Shown one piece after another: positions 1 to 6,195 of a stretch of DNA of 6,888 nucleotides; position 1 is the stretch's first letter; every line of letters starts with the position of its first letter. The notes under the pieces are model-generated. The model did no database searches. It was not told the origin of the DNA and worked only from the letters and a program-made list of their open reading frames with translations. The stretch is from Dehalococcoidia bacterium (lineage in GTDB: Bacteria > Chloroflexota > Dehalococcoidia > GIF9 > UBA5629), in the NCBI GenBank assembly GCA_028715025.1, contig JAQTLG010000087.1, forward strand, positions 1 through 6,888. The letters run 5' to 3'. Position numbers and translations under genes: made by a program.

Positions 1-1
1 G

Positions 2-256
2 GGCGACTTTATGAGGTATAAGTTCTATTCCCCCGCGCCCAATGTTATACATGGTGAGTGGGAATCCTGCTTTGCTTATGAGGGGATTAAAGCGCTGGGT
101 GTTATCGACCGTTATGAGTGCGGGATCATGGACCGTATCGAGGCCTGGTTGGATGCGCTGGGGCTGAAATGGTCGGTTGAGCCTAAAGTAACAGGTTGTA
201 TGATGCACACGGAGGGCAGGTGCTACCGTGACTACACGTTTACCTTCGATCAATGA
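2..256 (+). CDS. C-terminal part of an unrecognised cysteine-containing protein, weakly ATC hydrolase-like
   Basis: The reading frame is open to the left edge, so this is probably the tail of a longer protein; the first ATG (position 11) has only a poor upstream GGGCGAC and may be internal. About 84 residues are visible. Counting from that ATG, there is an ESCFAYEGIKALG segment near residue 18, a YECG around residue 35, and an ending TEGRCYRDYTFTF. This C-terminal layout (Cys before an amphipathic helix ending in LG, then a small residue-G-x-C-x-x-F/Y-x-F strand) resembles the tail of proteins annotated as L-2-amino-thiazoline-4-carboxylic acid hydrolase-like, a label often applied to proteins of unknown role in anaerobes. 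That assignment is a weak family impression. It lies 60 bases upstream of the dehydratase subunit genes on the same strand and is likely in the same operon. No transmembrane segment is seen. Confidence 0.55.
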   Translation, partial: GDFMRYKFYSPAPNVIHGEWESCFAYEGIKALGVIDRYECGIMDRIEAWLDALGLKWSVEPKVTGCMMHTEGRCYRDYTFTFDQ

Positions 257-268
257 GGAAGCGAAACA

Positions 269-313
269 ATGAATTTGCGGTCTGAAATAAGTAAAGTATA
301 CGGGAGAGGATAA
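269..313 (+). CDS. Possible 14-codon mini-ORF or broken N-terminus ahead of the dehydratase gene
   Basis: An ATG at 269 is preceded by GAGGAA (255-260) at an 8-base spacing, a good ribosome binding site, and encodes MNLRSEISKVYGRG before a TAA at 311-313. It is in the same frame as the dehydratase subunit that begins at 317, separated only by TAA ATT. It could be a leader peptide that couples translation of the upstream gene to the dehydratase gene. It could also be a former N-terminal extension cut off by a nonsense change or a sequencing error, or chance. No function can be assigned from 14 residues. Confidence 0.2.
   Translation: MNLRSEISKVYGRG
303..309 (+). promoter_or_regulatory. Ribosome binding site for the first dehydratase subunit
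   Basis: GGAGAGG lies 7 bases before the ATG at 317. This supports 317 as the start rather than the in-frame ATG at 338, where the purine-rich AGGAAGG sits almost directly against the start codon. Confidence 0.6.
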
Positions 314-316
314 ATT

Positions 317-1375
317 ATGCCGGAATCAAAAGGAAGGATGGGTTATTTCTGCTCTCTGGTGCCCACAGAGATCATCATAGCGGCGGGATTTAAGCCGGTA
401 TGGGTAAAAGGCAAAGCGGAGATGACGGCTACCGCCGACGCCCGGCTGTATCCCAACATGTGTCCCTATATTAAAAGCCTGTTTGCTGATGCTGTGGAGG
501 ATGGGGAGGCTGAATTCGACGGGCTGGTCTTTACCCGATCCTGCGACGGCGCGCGCCGCCTTTACGATGCATGGAAGGCTTACATACCGTCCAAGTTTCA
601 TTACATGCTGGAGGCACCCAAGAACGCCGATGATCTGGCCGTAACGTATTACGCTTCGCAGCTGCGCGACTTTGCCGACCGGATTGGTAAGGCTTCCGGA
701 TCTGAGATCACGGGACCTGACCTCAAGAAAGCGATAAAGGAGGCTAATAAAGCAAGGGGTAAAATGCGCGATCTCTACAGCCGTCAAAAAGTCTCGCCGC
801 TGCTGGTTGCCGGGAGCGAGCTTTTCAGCCTCGGTCTGGAATTGCTGCACGGGGATGGCGATGATGCGGCAGACAGCACTTCGGCCTTACAGAAAAAAGC
901 TGCCGGATCAGACGTATCGGCAAAAGGGCGAAAAAAAATCCGTATTATGATCTGTGGAAATGTGATGTCCAGGCCCGATATTTTCCAGATGATAGAGGAC
1001 ACTGGGGCCGAGGTACCGGTTGCCGACCTGTGCACCGGATTAAGGTCTTTTGAGCGCATCGTCGACGAAAAGGGCAGCGATCCTTTTATGTCGCTGGCGC
1101 AGGCTTACCTCGGTGCGCCGCGTTGTTCAAGGACTGCGGCGCCGGCCGAAACTTATAACCGCATCAGTGACAACGTTATGCGTTATGCCGTAAACGGAGT
1201 GATACTGACGGCACTTAAATTCTGCGACCAGCAGCTGTATGACATACCTTACCTCCTCAAGAGGCTAAATGAGGATGGCACACCCGTCCTTTTTGTAGAG
1301 AACGACTATGTTTTCACAGATAGGGACAGGATTAAAACCAGGATCGAAGCCTTCGTAGAAATGCTGGCTAGTTGA
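317..1375 (+). CDS. 2-hydroxyacyl-CoA dehydratase family subunit (HgdB/BcrC-like)
   Basis: A 352-residue member of the 2-hydroxyacyl-CoA dehydratase D-component family, which includes HgdB of 2-hydroxyglutaryl-CoA dehydratase and BcrB/BcrC of benzoyl-CoA reductase. Visible family motifs are GYFCSLVPTEIIIAAG at residues 9-24, MCPY around C49, TRSCDGARRLYDAW around C76, APRCSRTA around C270, KFCDQQLYDIP around C303, and a C-terminal TRIEAFVEML. C49, C76 and C303 match the spacing of the three cysteines that hold the [4Fe-4S] cluster in this family (inference from pattern). Residues about 180-205 form a hydrophilic, low-complexity linker between the two halves. The length fits the shorter, HgdB/BcrC-type subunit. 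It is cytoplasmic, with no signal peptide. It ends 11 bases before the start of the second subunit, so the two are almost certainly co-expressed as a heterodimer. The family is clear; the substrate (a 2-hydroxyacyl-CoA, an aromatic CoA ester or other) is not. Confidence 0.9.
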   Translation: MPESKGRMGYFCSLVPTEIIIAAGFKPVWVKGKAEMTATADARLYPNMCPYIKSLFADAVEDGEAEFDGLVFTRSCDGARRLYDAWKAYIPSKFHYMLEAPKNADDLAVTYYASQLRDFADRIGKASGSEITGPDLKKAIKEANKARGKMRDLYSRQKVSPLLVAGSELFSLGLELLHGDGDDAADSTSALQKKAAGSDVSAKGRKKIRIMICGNVMSRPDIFQMIEDTGAEVPVADLCTGLRSFERIVDEKGSDPFMSLAQAYLGAPRCSRTAAPAETYNRISDNVMRYAVNGVILTALKFCDQQLYDIPYLLKRLNEDGTPVLFVENDYVFTDRDRIKTRIEAFVEMLAS

Positions 1376-1379
1376 GGTG
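1373..1379 (+). promoter_or_regulatory. Ribosome binding site that sets the start of the second dehydratase subunit
   Basis: TGAGGTG overlaps the stop codon of the preceding gene and lies 7 bases before an ATG at 1387. A TTG start at 1372 would extend the protein by five residues, but this site lies inside that extension and fits only the ATG at 1387. Confidence 0.6.
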
Positions 1380-1386
1380 TAGTGAA

Positions 1387-2598
1387 ATGTTGAAGAAATA
1401 TTATACGGAAATGAAGAGCGGCCTGGAAACCGCGTACCAGCAGAAGCCCCGCGCCTCTATACAAATGACCATCCAGCTGGCGTCTATTTTTCTGGAGGCA
1501 TACCGCGCCGATAAAAATGTCATCTGGACATCGTTTTATTCGTTCCCCATGGAGCTGCTGGCGGCCTTCGATGTGGCGCCCTTCGACTTTGAGATAGCCG
1601 CAAACCTGCTGCCGACATTTAATGCCGATGTCGCGGTTGAGATCATGAATAAGGCTGAGGAGGTCGGATACTCTACCGATATCTGCTCGTACCACAGGCT
1701 GGCCGTCGGGTGCGATATGCTGGATTATATGCCCAGAGCCGACCTGTTGCTCTCATCGTCTTATTTCTGCGACGGCAAATCAAAGACCAATAAGATACTT
1801 GCAGACCGTTACGGCAGGGAAGCCATATCGCTGGATATCCCCAATAAGATCAGCCGGGAGTCGGTCGATTACGTGGCCGACCAGCTGCGCCGTATCGTCG
1901 GTAAGATCGAGGAAGTCACAGGGCAGAAGTTCAACCTTGAGCGCCTGCGGGAGTGCATCCATGTATCGAACCGCGCGAGGCGGGCCTACGGGCAACTGGC
2001 CGATCTTCAGAAGGTCTCGCCTTATCCCTATATAGGCGTACCTGTGATAAATATGTCTATCTTTGGAAATATGCTGGCGGGAAGGGAGATACAGGAACAG
2101 ATCTACCTTGATATGGTGGAGGAGAGCCGTAAAAAGATCATGGAAGGGAAACCGGCACCGGAGAAATATCGCGTATTGTGGCTGGCCTGGTTCCCGGTCC
2201 AACCCACCGTTATTAACCAGATATTCAGAAAAAATGGTGTTACGATTGTTATGGGGGAGCTTGCCCGTAATTACTGGGGCCAGATGGACGAGTCCCTGCC
2301 GTTCGAGAGCCTTGCCCTGTGGAGCCTGAGGAATCCTTATGTGGGAGCCATCGAGCAGCGGCTGAAAGGTATAAACGAGATCATCGATGAATATAATCTG
2401 GACGGCGTGGTGCACTTCTCTACCGATGCCTGCCGCCATTCCTGCGCCGCTCAGAAGCTGATCGGCGACGTGATGAAGGAGCGGGATATACCTTATCTCG
2501 TGCTGGACGGCGATATGAGCGACAAGCGCAAATATTCTCCGGAAAGGACCGAGATGCTGCTGGAGAACTTCATAGGCATTATGGCGGGACGCAAATAA
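1387..2598 (+). CDS. 2-hydroxyacyl-CoA dehydratase family subunit (HgdA/BcrB-like)
   Basis: A 403-residue second subunit of the same family, more divergent than its neighbour. Recognisable segments are WTSFYSFPMELLAAF near residues 45-60, ICSYHR around C100, SSSYFCDGKSKTN around C128, SLDIP, a basic helical middle domain with LQKVSPYPY, DACRHSCAAQ around C349 and C353, and a C-terminal SPERTEMLLENFIGIM. C100, C128 and C349 or C353 reproduce the three-cysteine cluster pattern seen in the first subunit, so each subunit probably carries one [4Fe-4S] cluster. In characterised relatives an ATP-hydrolysing activator (HgdC or BcrA/D type) injects a low-potential electron into this dimer, which then drives radical dehydration or ring reduction of the CoA-bound substrate. 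No such activator gene is in this window; it may lie upstream or elsewhere. The start at 1387 is chosen over TTG 1372 because of the ribosome binding site. The gene runs to within 7 bases of a convergent gene. Confidence 0.88.
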   Translation: MLKKYYTEMKSGLETAYQQKPRASIQMTIQLASIFLEAYRADKNVIWTSFYSFPMELLAAFDVAPFDFEIAANLLPTFNADVAVEIMNKAEEVGYSTDICSYHRLAVGCDMLDYMPRADLLLSSSYFCDGKSKTNKILADRYGREAISLDIPNKISRESVDYVADQLRRIVGKIEEVTGQKFNLERLRECIHVSNRARRAYGQLADLQKVSPYPYIGVPVINMSIFGNMLAGREIQEQIYLDMVEESRKKIMEGKPAPEKYRVLWLAWFPVQPTVINQIFRKNGVTIVMGELARNYWGQMDESLPFESLALWSLRNPYVGAIEQRLKGINEIIDEYNLDGVVHFSTDACRHSCAAQKLIGDVMKERDIPYLVLDGDMSDKRKYSPERTEMLLENFIGIMAGRK

Positions 2599-2620
2599 GG
2601 CCCTGTTACGGCCCTGTTAC
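2599..2620. repeat. Tandem duplication of an 11-base unit between convergent genes
   Basis: GGCCCTGTTAC occurs twice back to back (2599-2609 and 2610-2620), starting directly after the stop codon of the plus-strand gene. On the minus strand the stop codon of the response regulator (2606-2608) lies in the junction-proximal copy, and the other copy encodes its last residues V-T-G-P. A 4-base stem (GCCC, GGGC) can form at 2611-2624, but no T-run follows on either strand, so it is not a convincing terminator. Confidence 0.85.
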
Positions 2621-4042
2621 GGGCTGAGTATTGAAGCTGAAAGCCTTGTCTCTGAAAAGCCCGAGACAGACATCCACTACTGCCGGGTCGTAAAGGTCTC
2701 CTTTATTCCGCTCGATTTCGTTCAGAGCCTTCTCCACGCCCAGGGAAGGACGGTAAGGCCGGTGCGAGGCCATGGCTTCCACCACGTCGGCCACCGCCAG
2801 TATCTTTGCCTCGGGGAGTATCTGGTTGTCTTTCAGCCCGTTGGGATATCCCGAACCGTTCAATCTCTCGTGATGCTGCAGCACCGTCATGGCAACCGGC
2901 CCTGAGAACTCGATCCCGGCCAGGATATCAAATCCACCCTGCGCGTGCGTTTTGATAATGTCCCACTCCAATTCCGAGAGTCGGCCCGGTTTGCTCAGTA
3001 TATCGGCCGGTACATACATCTTGCCTATATCATGCACAGTGGACGCCATGACGAGGTGTTCCACAGCCGTGTCGTCCATGCCCAGCTCACGTGCTATGGC
3101 GCTGGCCAGTCCCGCAACTTTTTGCTGATGGCCGGCGGTATAAGGGTCGCGCAGGTCCACTATGCGGGCCATGGCCTTGATGGAGTCATGCAGTGCCTTT
3201 CGCAGGGCTCTATTGCTGGCTGCCAGCTCATTTTCGGCTTTATGTCGCCTGGTAACATCGCGGCCATAGCAGAGTACTGCGAATGCATTGTCTGATTCGT
3301 CGTATAGCGGGATTTTGGATGTATCGTATATGTGAAGTGAGCCGTCACCCCAGGTAACCAGATTATCGAGATTGTGAAGGACCTTGCCACTGAGCGCTTC
3401 ATCATCATCGACATGGAAACCTGTAATCCCCCTGGCGGGATTGCCGCAGCACAGCTCCTCGGAAAAGAAATCCGTATCGGGCCTCCCTATCATCTTCTGG
3501 GGCTGCACGTTCTGTGATTCAGCGAAAGTCCTGTTGACCAGAAGGAATCTGTGTTGCGTGTCCTTGGCATATATCCAGTCCGGCATTGAGTCTATCACGT
3601 TCTGCAATAATATTTTGGACTTCAGTATGGCGTCCTCCGACTGCTTGCGGCCGATTGCGTAGCGCATGGCTCTTAAAAGAATATGTCCGTCGATCTGGCC
3701 TTTGACCAGGTAATCCTGGGCACCTATTTTGAGAGCTTCCAGCGTGGTCTTCTCGTCGTCGGGGTCAGTCATCACAACTATGGGAGTATTTGGATGCTCG
3801 TTTTTCAGCGCCATCAGCGTATCTATGCCCTGACAGTCGGGGAGATTGAGGTCGAGCAGCACGACACTGATGTTGTTATGTTTTAGCAGTTCCATGCCCT
3901 CGGCCAGGTTCATCACGTATTTATCCTGGCAATCGATGCCGGGGGCCTCTTTTACTAGCTTTCTGATTAAACGTGCATCCGCTGAGTTGCCCTCAATAAT
4001 CAGGATGGTGATGGGCTTTTCCTTCTCATCAGGTGTAGGCAT
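2606..4042 (-). CDS. Response regulator with receiver, PAS and HD-GYP domains (predicted c-di-GMP phosphodiesterase)
   Basis: A 478-residue signalling protein. Residues about 10-130 are a receiver domain with phosphoacceptor D64 in LLDLNLPD, T92 and K114. A helical linker leads to a PAS domain at about 147-265 (starting VIDSMPDWIYAKD), then a coiled linker, then an HD-GYP domain from about 290 to 460. The catalytic set looks complete: H305, H337-D338 in HDIGK with K341, H366, H390-H391 followed by ERLNGSGYP (398-400 is GYP), and VADVVEAM with HRPYRP. HD-GYP enzymes typically hydrolyse cyclic di-GMP to GMP, so the protein probably lowers this messenger in response to a phosphorelay and a PAS-sensed cue. 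One oddity is that the receiver's acidic pair reads E17-G18 where Glu/Asp-Asp is usual. No membrane segment or signal peptide is present, so it should be cytoplasmic. AGAGGAG (4048-4054) lies 5 bases before the start. No sensor kinase gene is adjacent, and no functional link to the flanking metabolic genes is evident. Confidence 0.93.
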   Translation of the reverse strand: MPTPDEKEKPITILIIEGNSADARLIRKLVKEAPGIDCQDKYVMNLAEGMELLKHNNISVVLLDLNLPDCQGIDTLMALKNEHPNTPIVVMTDPDDEKTTLEALKIGAQDYLVKGQIDGHILLRAMRYAIGRKQSEDAILKSKILLQNVIDSMPDWIYAKDTQHRFLLVNRTFAESQNVQPQKMIGRPDTDFFSEELCCGNPARGITGFHVDDDEALSGKVLHNLDNLVTWGDGSLHIYDTSKIPLYDESDNAFAVLCYGRDVTRRHKAENELAASNRALRKALHDSIKAMARIVDLRDPYTAGHQQKVAGLASAIARELGMDDTAVEHLVMASTVHDIGKMYVPADILSKPGRLSELEWDIIKTHAQGGFDILAGIEFSGPVAMTVLQHHERLNGSGYPNGLKDNQILPEAKILAVADVVEAMASHRPYRPSLGVEKALNEIERNKGDLYDPAVVDVCLGLFRDKAFSFNTQPVTGP

Positions 4043-4151
4043 TTATTCTCCTCTGGCTGACAGGATCAGCACAATATTAGTAGTGATTGCTGACTGTGTG
4101 CCGGGACCGGTATATCACTGTGCAGGCGTTTTTCATAGATGCTTTCGGGAT

Positions 4152-4167
4152 GTCCCATCACCGGGAC
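4152..4167. repeat. Inverted repeat, 5-base arms with 6-base loop
   Basis: GTCCC and GGGAC flank ATCACC. The arms are perfect but short. It lies about 110 bases upstream of the response regulator start, and it may be an operator half-site arrangement or chance. Confidence 0.35.
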
Positions 4168-4182
4168 GCCTTGCCGTGCCGG

Positions 4183-4221
4183 ATTTTCTTTCATCAGCGG
4201 GACGCTGACGGTATTTTCTTT
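4183..4221. repeat. Perfect dyad flanked by two copies of ATTTTCTTT
   Basis: TCAGCG-GGA-CGCTGA (4194-4208) is a perfect 6-base inverted repeat with a 3-base centre. It is bracketed by the identical nonamer ATTTTCTTT at 4183-4191 and 4213-4221, exactly 30 bases apart, with CGG-like bases before each copy. On the minus strand the dyad is followed by an A-rich run, which argues against an intrinsic terminator in the direction of the neighbouring genes. On the plus strand a T-rich run follows, but no plus-strand gene reads into it. Confidence 0.45.
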
Positions 4222-4246
4222 TACTAATATATCATATATATATTGA

Positions 4247-5125
4247 TTAGTCAGCCAGTCTGTACAAATTTCTATATGCGGCTGAAAAATCCGGATCTTC
4301 ACGCTCGAACTGCTCCCGGAGGTAACGCATTCTCTGCGCGAAATGCTCTCCGTCATGTTCGCGTACCAGGTTGAGCCAGTACCCGGTTTTCTCCCGGAAA
4401 AGCTCCTCTATGCCTGCCATGTCCGGCAGGCTCATCTGCAGTGAGGAATAGAAATCGGGGTCCTCTGAAAGGACGGCCTCCGCCAGTGTCAACAGCAGGT
4501 GGAAGCTGGTGCCACTCACCTCCCCCGCCTCCTTCAGGCTGTTCAGGCTCAGCAGTGTATCTGCCGATACGAGAGCGATGAAATGGGGCAGGCCCAGCAC
4601 CATACCCATCAGTTGATCGTGCTCCGGTGGGGACATAATGGTCACCTTGGCGCCCCTGCTTTCGAGCTGCCGGCGTAACTGCTCTGCCAGCGATCCCTCC
4701 TCATCTCCGACAGGTGTAAATACGAACCGCTGCCCCTGTAGCGATTCGGCGCCCGGGCCGAACATGGGGTGCGTGCCCAGTATGCGGCAGCCGCTTAAAT
4801 ATTTATGCATTATCTCGACCGGGCGTTGCTTGACGGAGGCGATATCGAATACGTATTGCCCGGGCCTTGTATGCGGCGCTATCTCACGTACCACATCCTC
4901 CAGGCTGCCGATGGGAACGGAAATAATAATCACCTGAGCCTGCTTCACGGCTTCCTCAAGCGGCGCAGCCCGGCAGCTCAGCTCCCGTGCCGCCTCCTCA
5001 AGCTTCTGCAGGCTGCGGCCTGCTATCGTGACCTGCAGGCCCTCTTTTGCGAGAAAGCGAGCAAGCCACCTGCCCATCTTCCCGTATCCGCCTATGATGG
5101 AGATCTTCGTAACTTTATCGCTCAT
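4247..5125 (-). CDS. tyrA: Prephenate dehydrogenase
   Basis: A 292-residue enzyme that oxidatively decarboxylates prephenate to 4-hydroxyphenylpyruvate, the tyrosine branch after chorismate. The N-terminal Rossmann fold shows GGYGKMG at residues 12-18. The second beta strand ends in AGRS (R37) rather than an acidic residue, which suggests NADP(+) rather than NAD(+) (inference). Catalytic-region motifs are DIASVK with S97, GTHPMFGPG with H119, and H169 in PEHDQLMGMVLGLPH. The C-terminal half is helical. There is no fused chorismate mutase and no C-terminal ACT domain, so tyrosine feedback through an ACT domain is unlikely. Its ATG overlaps the stop of pheA as ATGA (5122-5125), and the Shine-Dalgarno is weak (CCAGG), consistent with translational coupling. 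It is the last gene of the aro group in this window. Confidence 0.93.
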   Translation of the reverse strand: MSDKVTKISIIGGYGKMGRWLARFLAKEGLQVTIAGRSLQKLEEAARELSCRAAPLEEAVKQAQVIIISVPIGSLEDVVREIAPHTRPGQYVFDIASVKQRPVEIMHKYLSGCRILGTHPMFGPGAESLQGQRFVFTPVGDEEGSLAEQLRRQLESRGAKVTIMSPPEHDQLMGMVLGLPHFIALVSADTLLSLNSLKEAGEVSGTSFHLLLTLAEAVLSEDPDFYSSLQMSLPDMAGIEELFREKTGYWLNLVREHDGEHFAQRMRYLREQFEREDPDFSAAYRNLYRLAD

Positions 5126-6195
5126 GTTTGCCTGGCTTTTGGATAGGACCCCAGCACCTTGAGGAAAAGCGAGATATCCTCCAATTGTATCAGCGTCTGC
5201 TGCACTGCGCTATCGCTGCGGTGCCCCTCGAAATCCAGGTAGAAATTATATTCCCAGGGCTTTTGCCGGGTGGGACGCGACTCTATCTTCGTCAGGTTGA
5301 TTCGCCTTTTGGCGAATTCGCCCAGCGCCTGGTACAGCGTACCCGGTTTATGTTTGAGTAAAAAGACGATGGAGGTCTTGTCATCGCCGGAAGGAGGGGC
5401 ATCAGTGCGGCCGAGAACGAAGAACCGGGTGGTATTGCGGGGATTATCTTCGATCTCGCGGTCCAGTATTTTCATATCGTAAATCTGCGCGGAACGGGCG
5501 CCGGCGATGGCCGCCCCGTCCAGGATCTTCTTCTCCTTGATCATCTTCACACTGCCCGCCGTATCGTAGGTCGGTATGATCTCGCAGCCCAGGTGCCGTA
5601 AGTATGCCTGGCACTGCGCCAGGGCCTGCGGATGCGAATAGATCCGGTTGATGGATGACATCGAAGCGCCGCGGTTGGAGATCAGGCAATGAGAGACCCT
5701 GATCTGCGTCTCTCCGCAGACCATCACGTCCGCGTCCAGCAGCAGATCGTAGGAGCGACTGATACTGCCTTCCTGGGAGTTTTCAACCGGCACTATGCCG
5801 TAGGGCACGCCGCCTTCCTGCACCAGTTTGAATACTTCGTCGAGCGTTTCGCAGGGGCGTGTCAACACGGAATTGCCGAAGAAGTCGAAGGCCGCCTCCT
5901 GGCTGTAGGCGCCGTCCTGTCCCTGGAAGGCTATTTCTATACCCTGTACGCCTCTCGATGCAGCGATAATCTGGCGGTATAGCCTCTCCACGTCTTCCGG
6001 ATTGATGTTCTCTTTTTTCGCCAGACGCCTGACGTGGTCGACGACCTCCGTTTCGCGGGCGGCATCCTGGATACGACCCCGTCCCTTCTTCTTGAGGTCT
6101 CCTATCTTGCGGGCCGCCTTCAACCGCCGGGACAACAGCTTAACTATATTTGAATCGATGCTGTCGATGTCTTTTCTCAAATCGTCCAAACTCAT
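5122..6195 (-). CDS. pheA: Bifunctional chorismate mutase / prephenate dehydratase (P-protein)
   Basis: A 357-residue P-protein converting chorismate to prephenate and then to phenylpyruvate for phenylalanine synthesis. Residues 2-82 are an AroQ-type chorismate mutase; R7, K35, D44, R47, E48, S80 and Q84 align by eye with the E. coli active-site positions. Residues about 86-265 are prephenate dehydratase, with GAYSQEAA (95-102), PVENSQEGS, YSHPQALAQC, DTAGSVKMI and the catalytic T256-R257-F258. Residues about 274-350 are an ACT domain with PGTLYQAL and ESRP (305-308), the latter being the motif linked to phenylalanine binding, so feedback inhibition by Phe is likely. The start is placed at 6195, not at the upstream ATG 6240, because 6195 overlaps the aroC stop as ATGA, begins exactly at the mutase domain, and follows a GGGAG. 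Confidence 0.95.
   Translation of the reverse strand: MSLDDLRKDIDSIDSNIVKLLSRRLKAARKIGDLKKKGRGRIQDAARETEVVDHVRRLAKKENINPEDVERLYRQIIAASRGVQGIEIAFQGQDGAYSQEAAFDFFGNSVLTRPCETLDEVFKLVQEGGVPYGIVPVENSQEGSISRSYDLLLDADVMVCGETQIRVSHCLISNRGASMSSINRIYSHPQALAQCQAYLRHLGCEIIPTYDTAGSVKMIKEKKILDGAAIAGARSAQIYDMKILDREIEDNPRNTTRFFVLGRTDAPPSGDDKTSIVFLLKHKPGTLYQALGEFAKRRINLTKIESRPTRQKPWEYNFYLDFEGHRSDSAVQQTLIQLEDISLFLKVLGSYPKARQT

Larger units (their letters stand above)
4043..4246. other. 204-base non-coding region upstream of the response regulator
   Basis: It separates tyrA from the response regulator gene, both on the minus strand. It contains an AT-rich tract just downstream of tyrA (about 4221-4249, alternating TA steps), a 15-base perfect dyad (4194-4208), a second inverted repeat (4152-4167) and the ribosome binding site of the response regulator. 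Neither dyad is followed by a T-run on the minus strand, so no intrinsic terminator for the aro operon is recognisable. The AT-rich tract could supply a -10 element for the response regulator, but I found no convincing -35/-10 pair. Reading frames across this stretch look like chance. Confidence 0.6.

Noticed and set aside
326..850. 174-codon minus-strand open frame
   Set aside because: It is antisense to the first dehydratase subunit and covers its conserved cysteine motifs; no domain or ribosome binding site supports it.
1780..2439. 219-codon minus-strand open frame
   Set aside because: It lies wholly inside the second dehydratase subunit, whose plus-strand product shows family motifs throughout; the antisense product is rich in His, Arg and Pro with no recognisable domain.
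2611..2624. Possible terminator hairpin between the convergent genes
   Set aside because: The stem is only 4 bases (GCCC/GGGC) and is part of the tandem duplication; no T-run follows on either strand.
4221..4249. AT-rich tract as a sigma-70 promoter for the response regulator
   Set aside because: Several -10-like hexamers occur because of the TA repeats, but no -35 element at 16-18 bases could be found; TTGTAC inside tyrA is about 19 bases from the nearest TATATA, so it is not called.
4066..4356. 96-codon minus-strand open frame spanning the end of tyrA and the intergenic region
   Set aside because: It overlaps the well-supported tyrA C-terminus in another frame, and its product has no family features.
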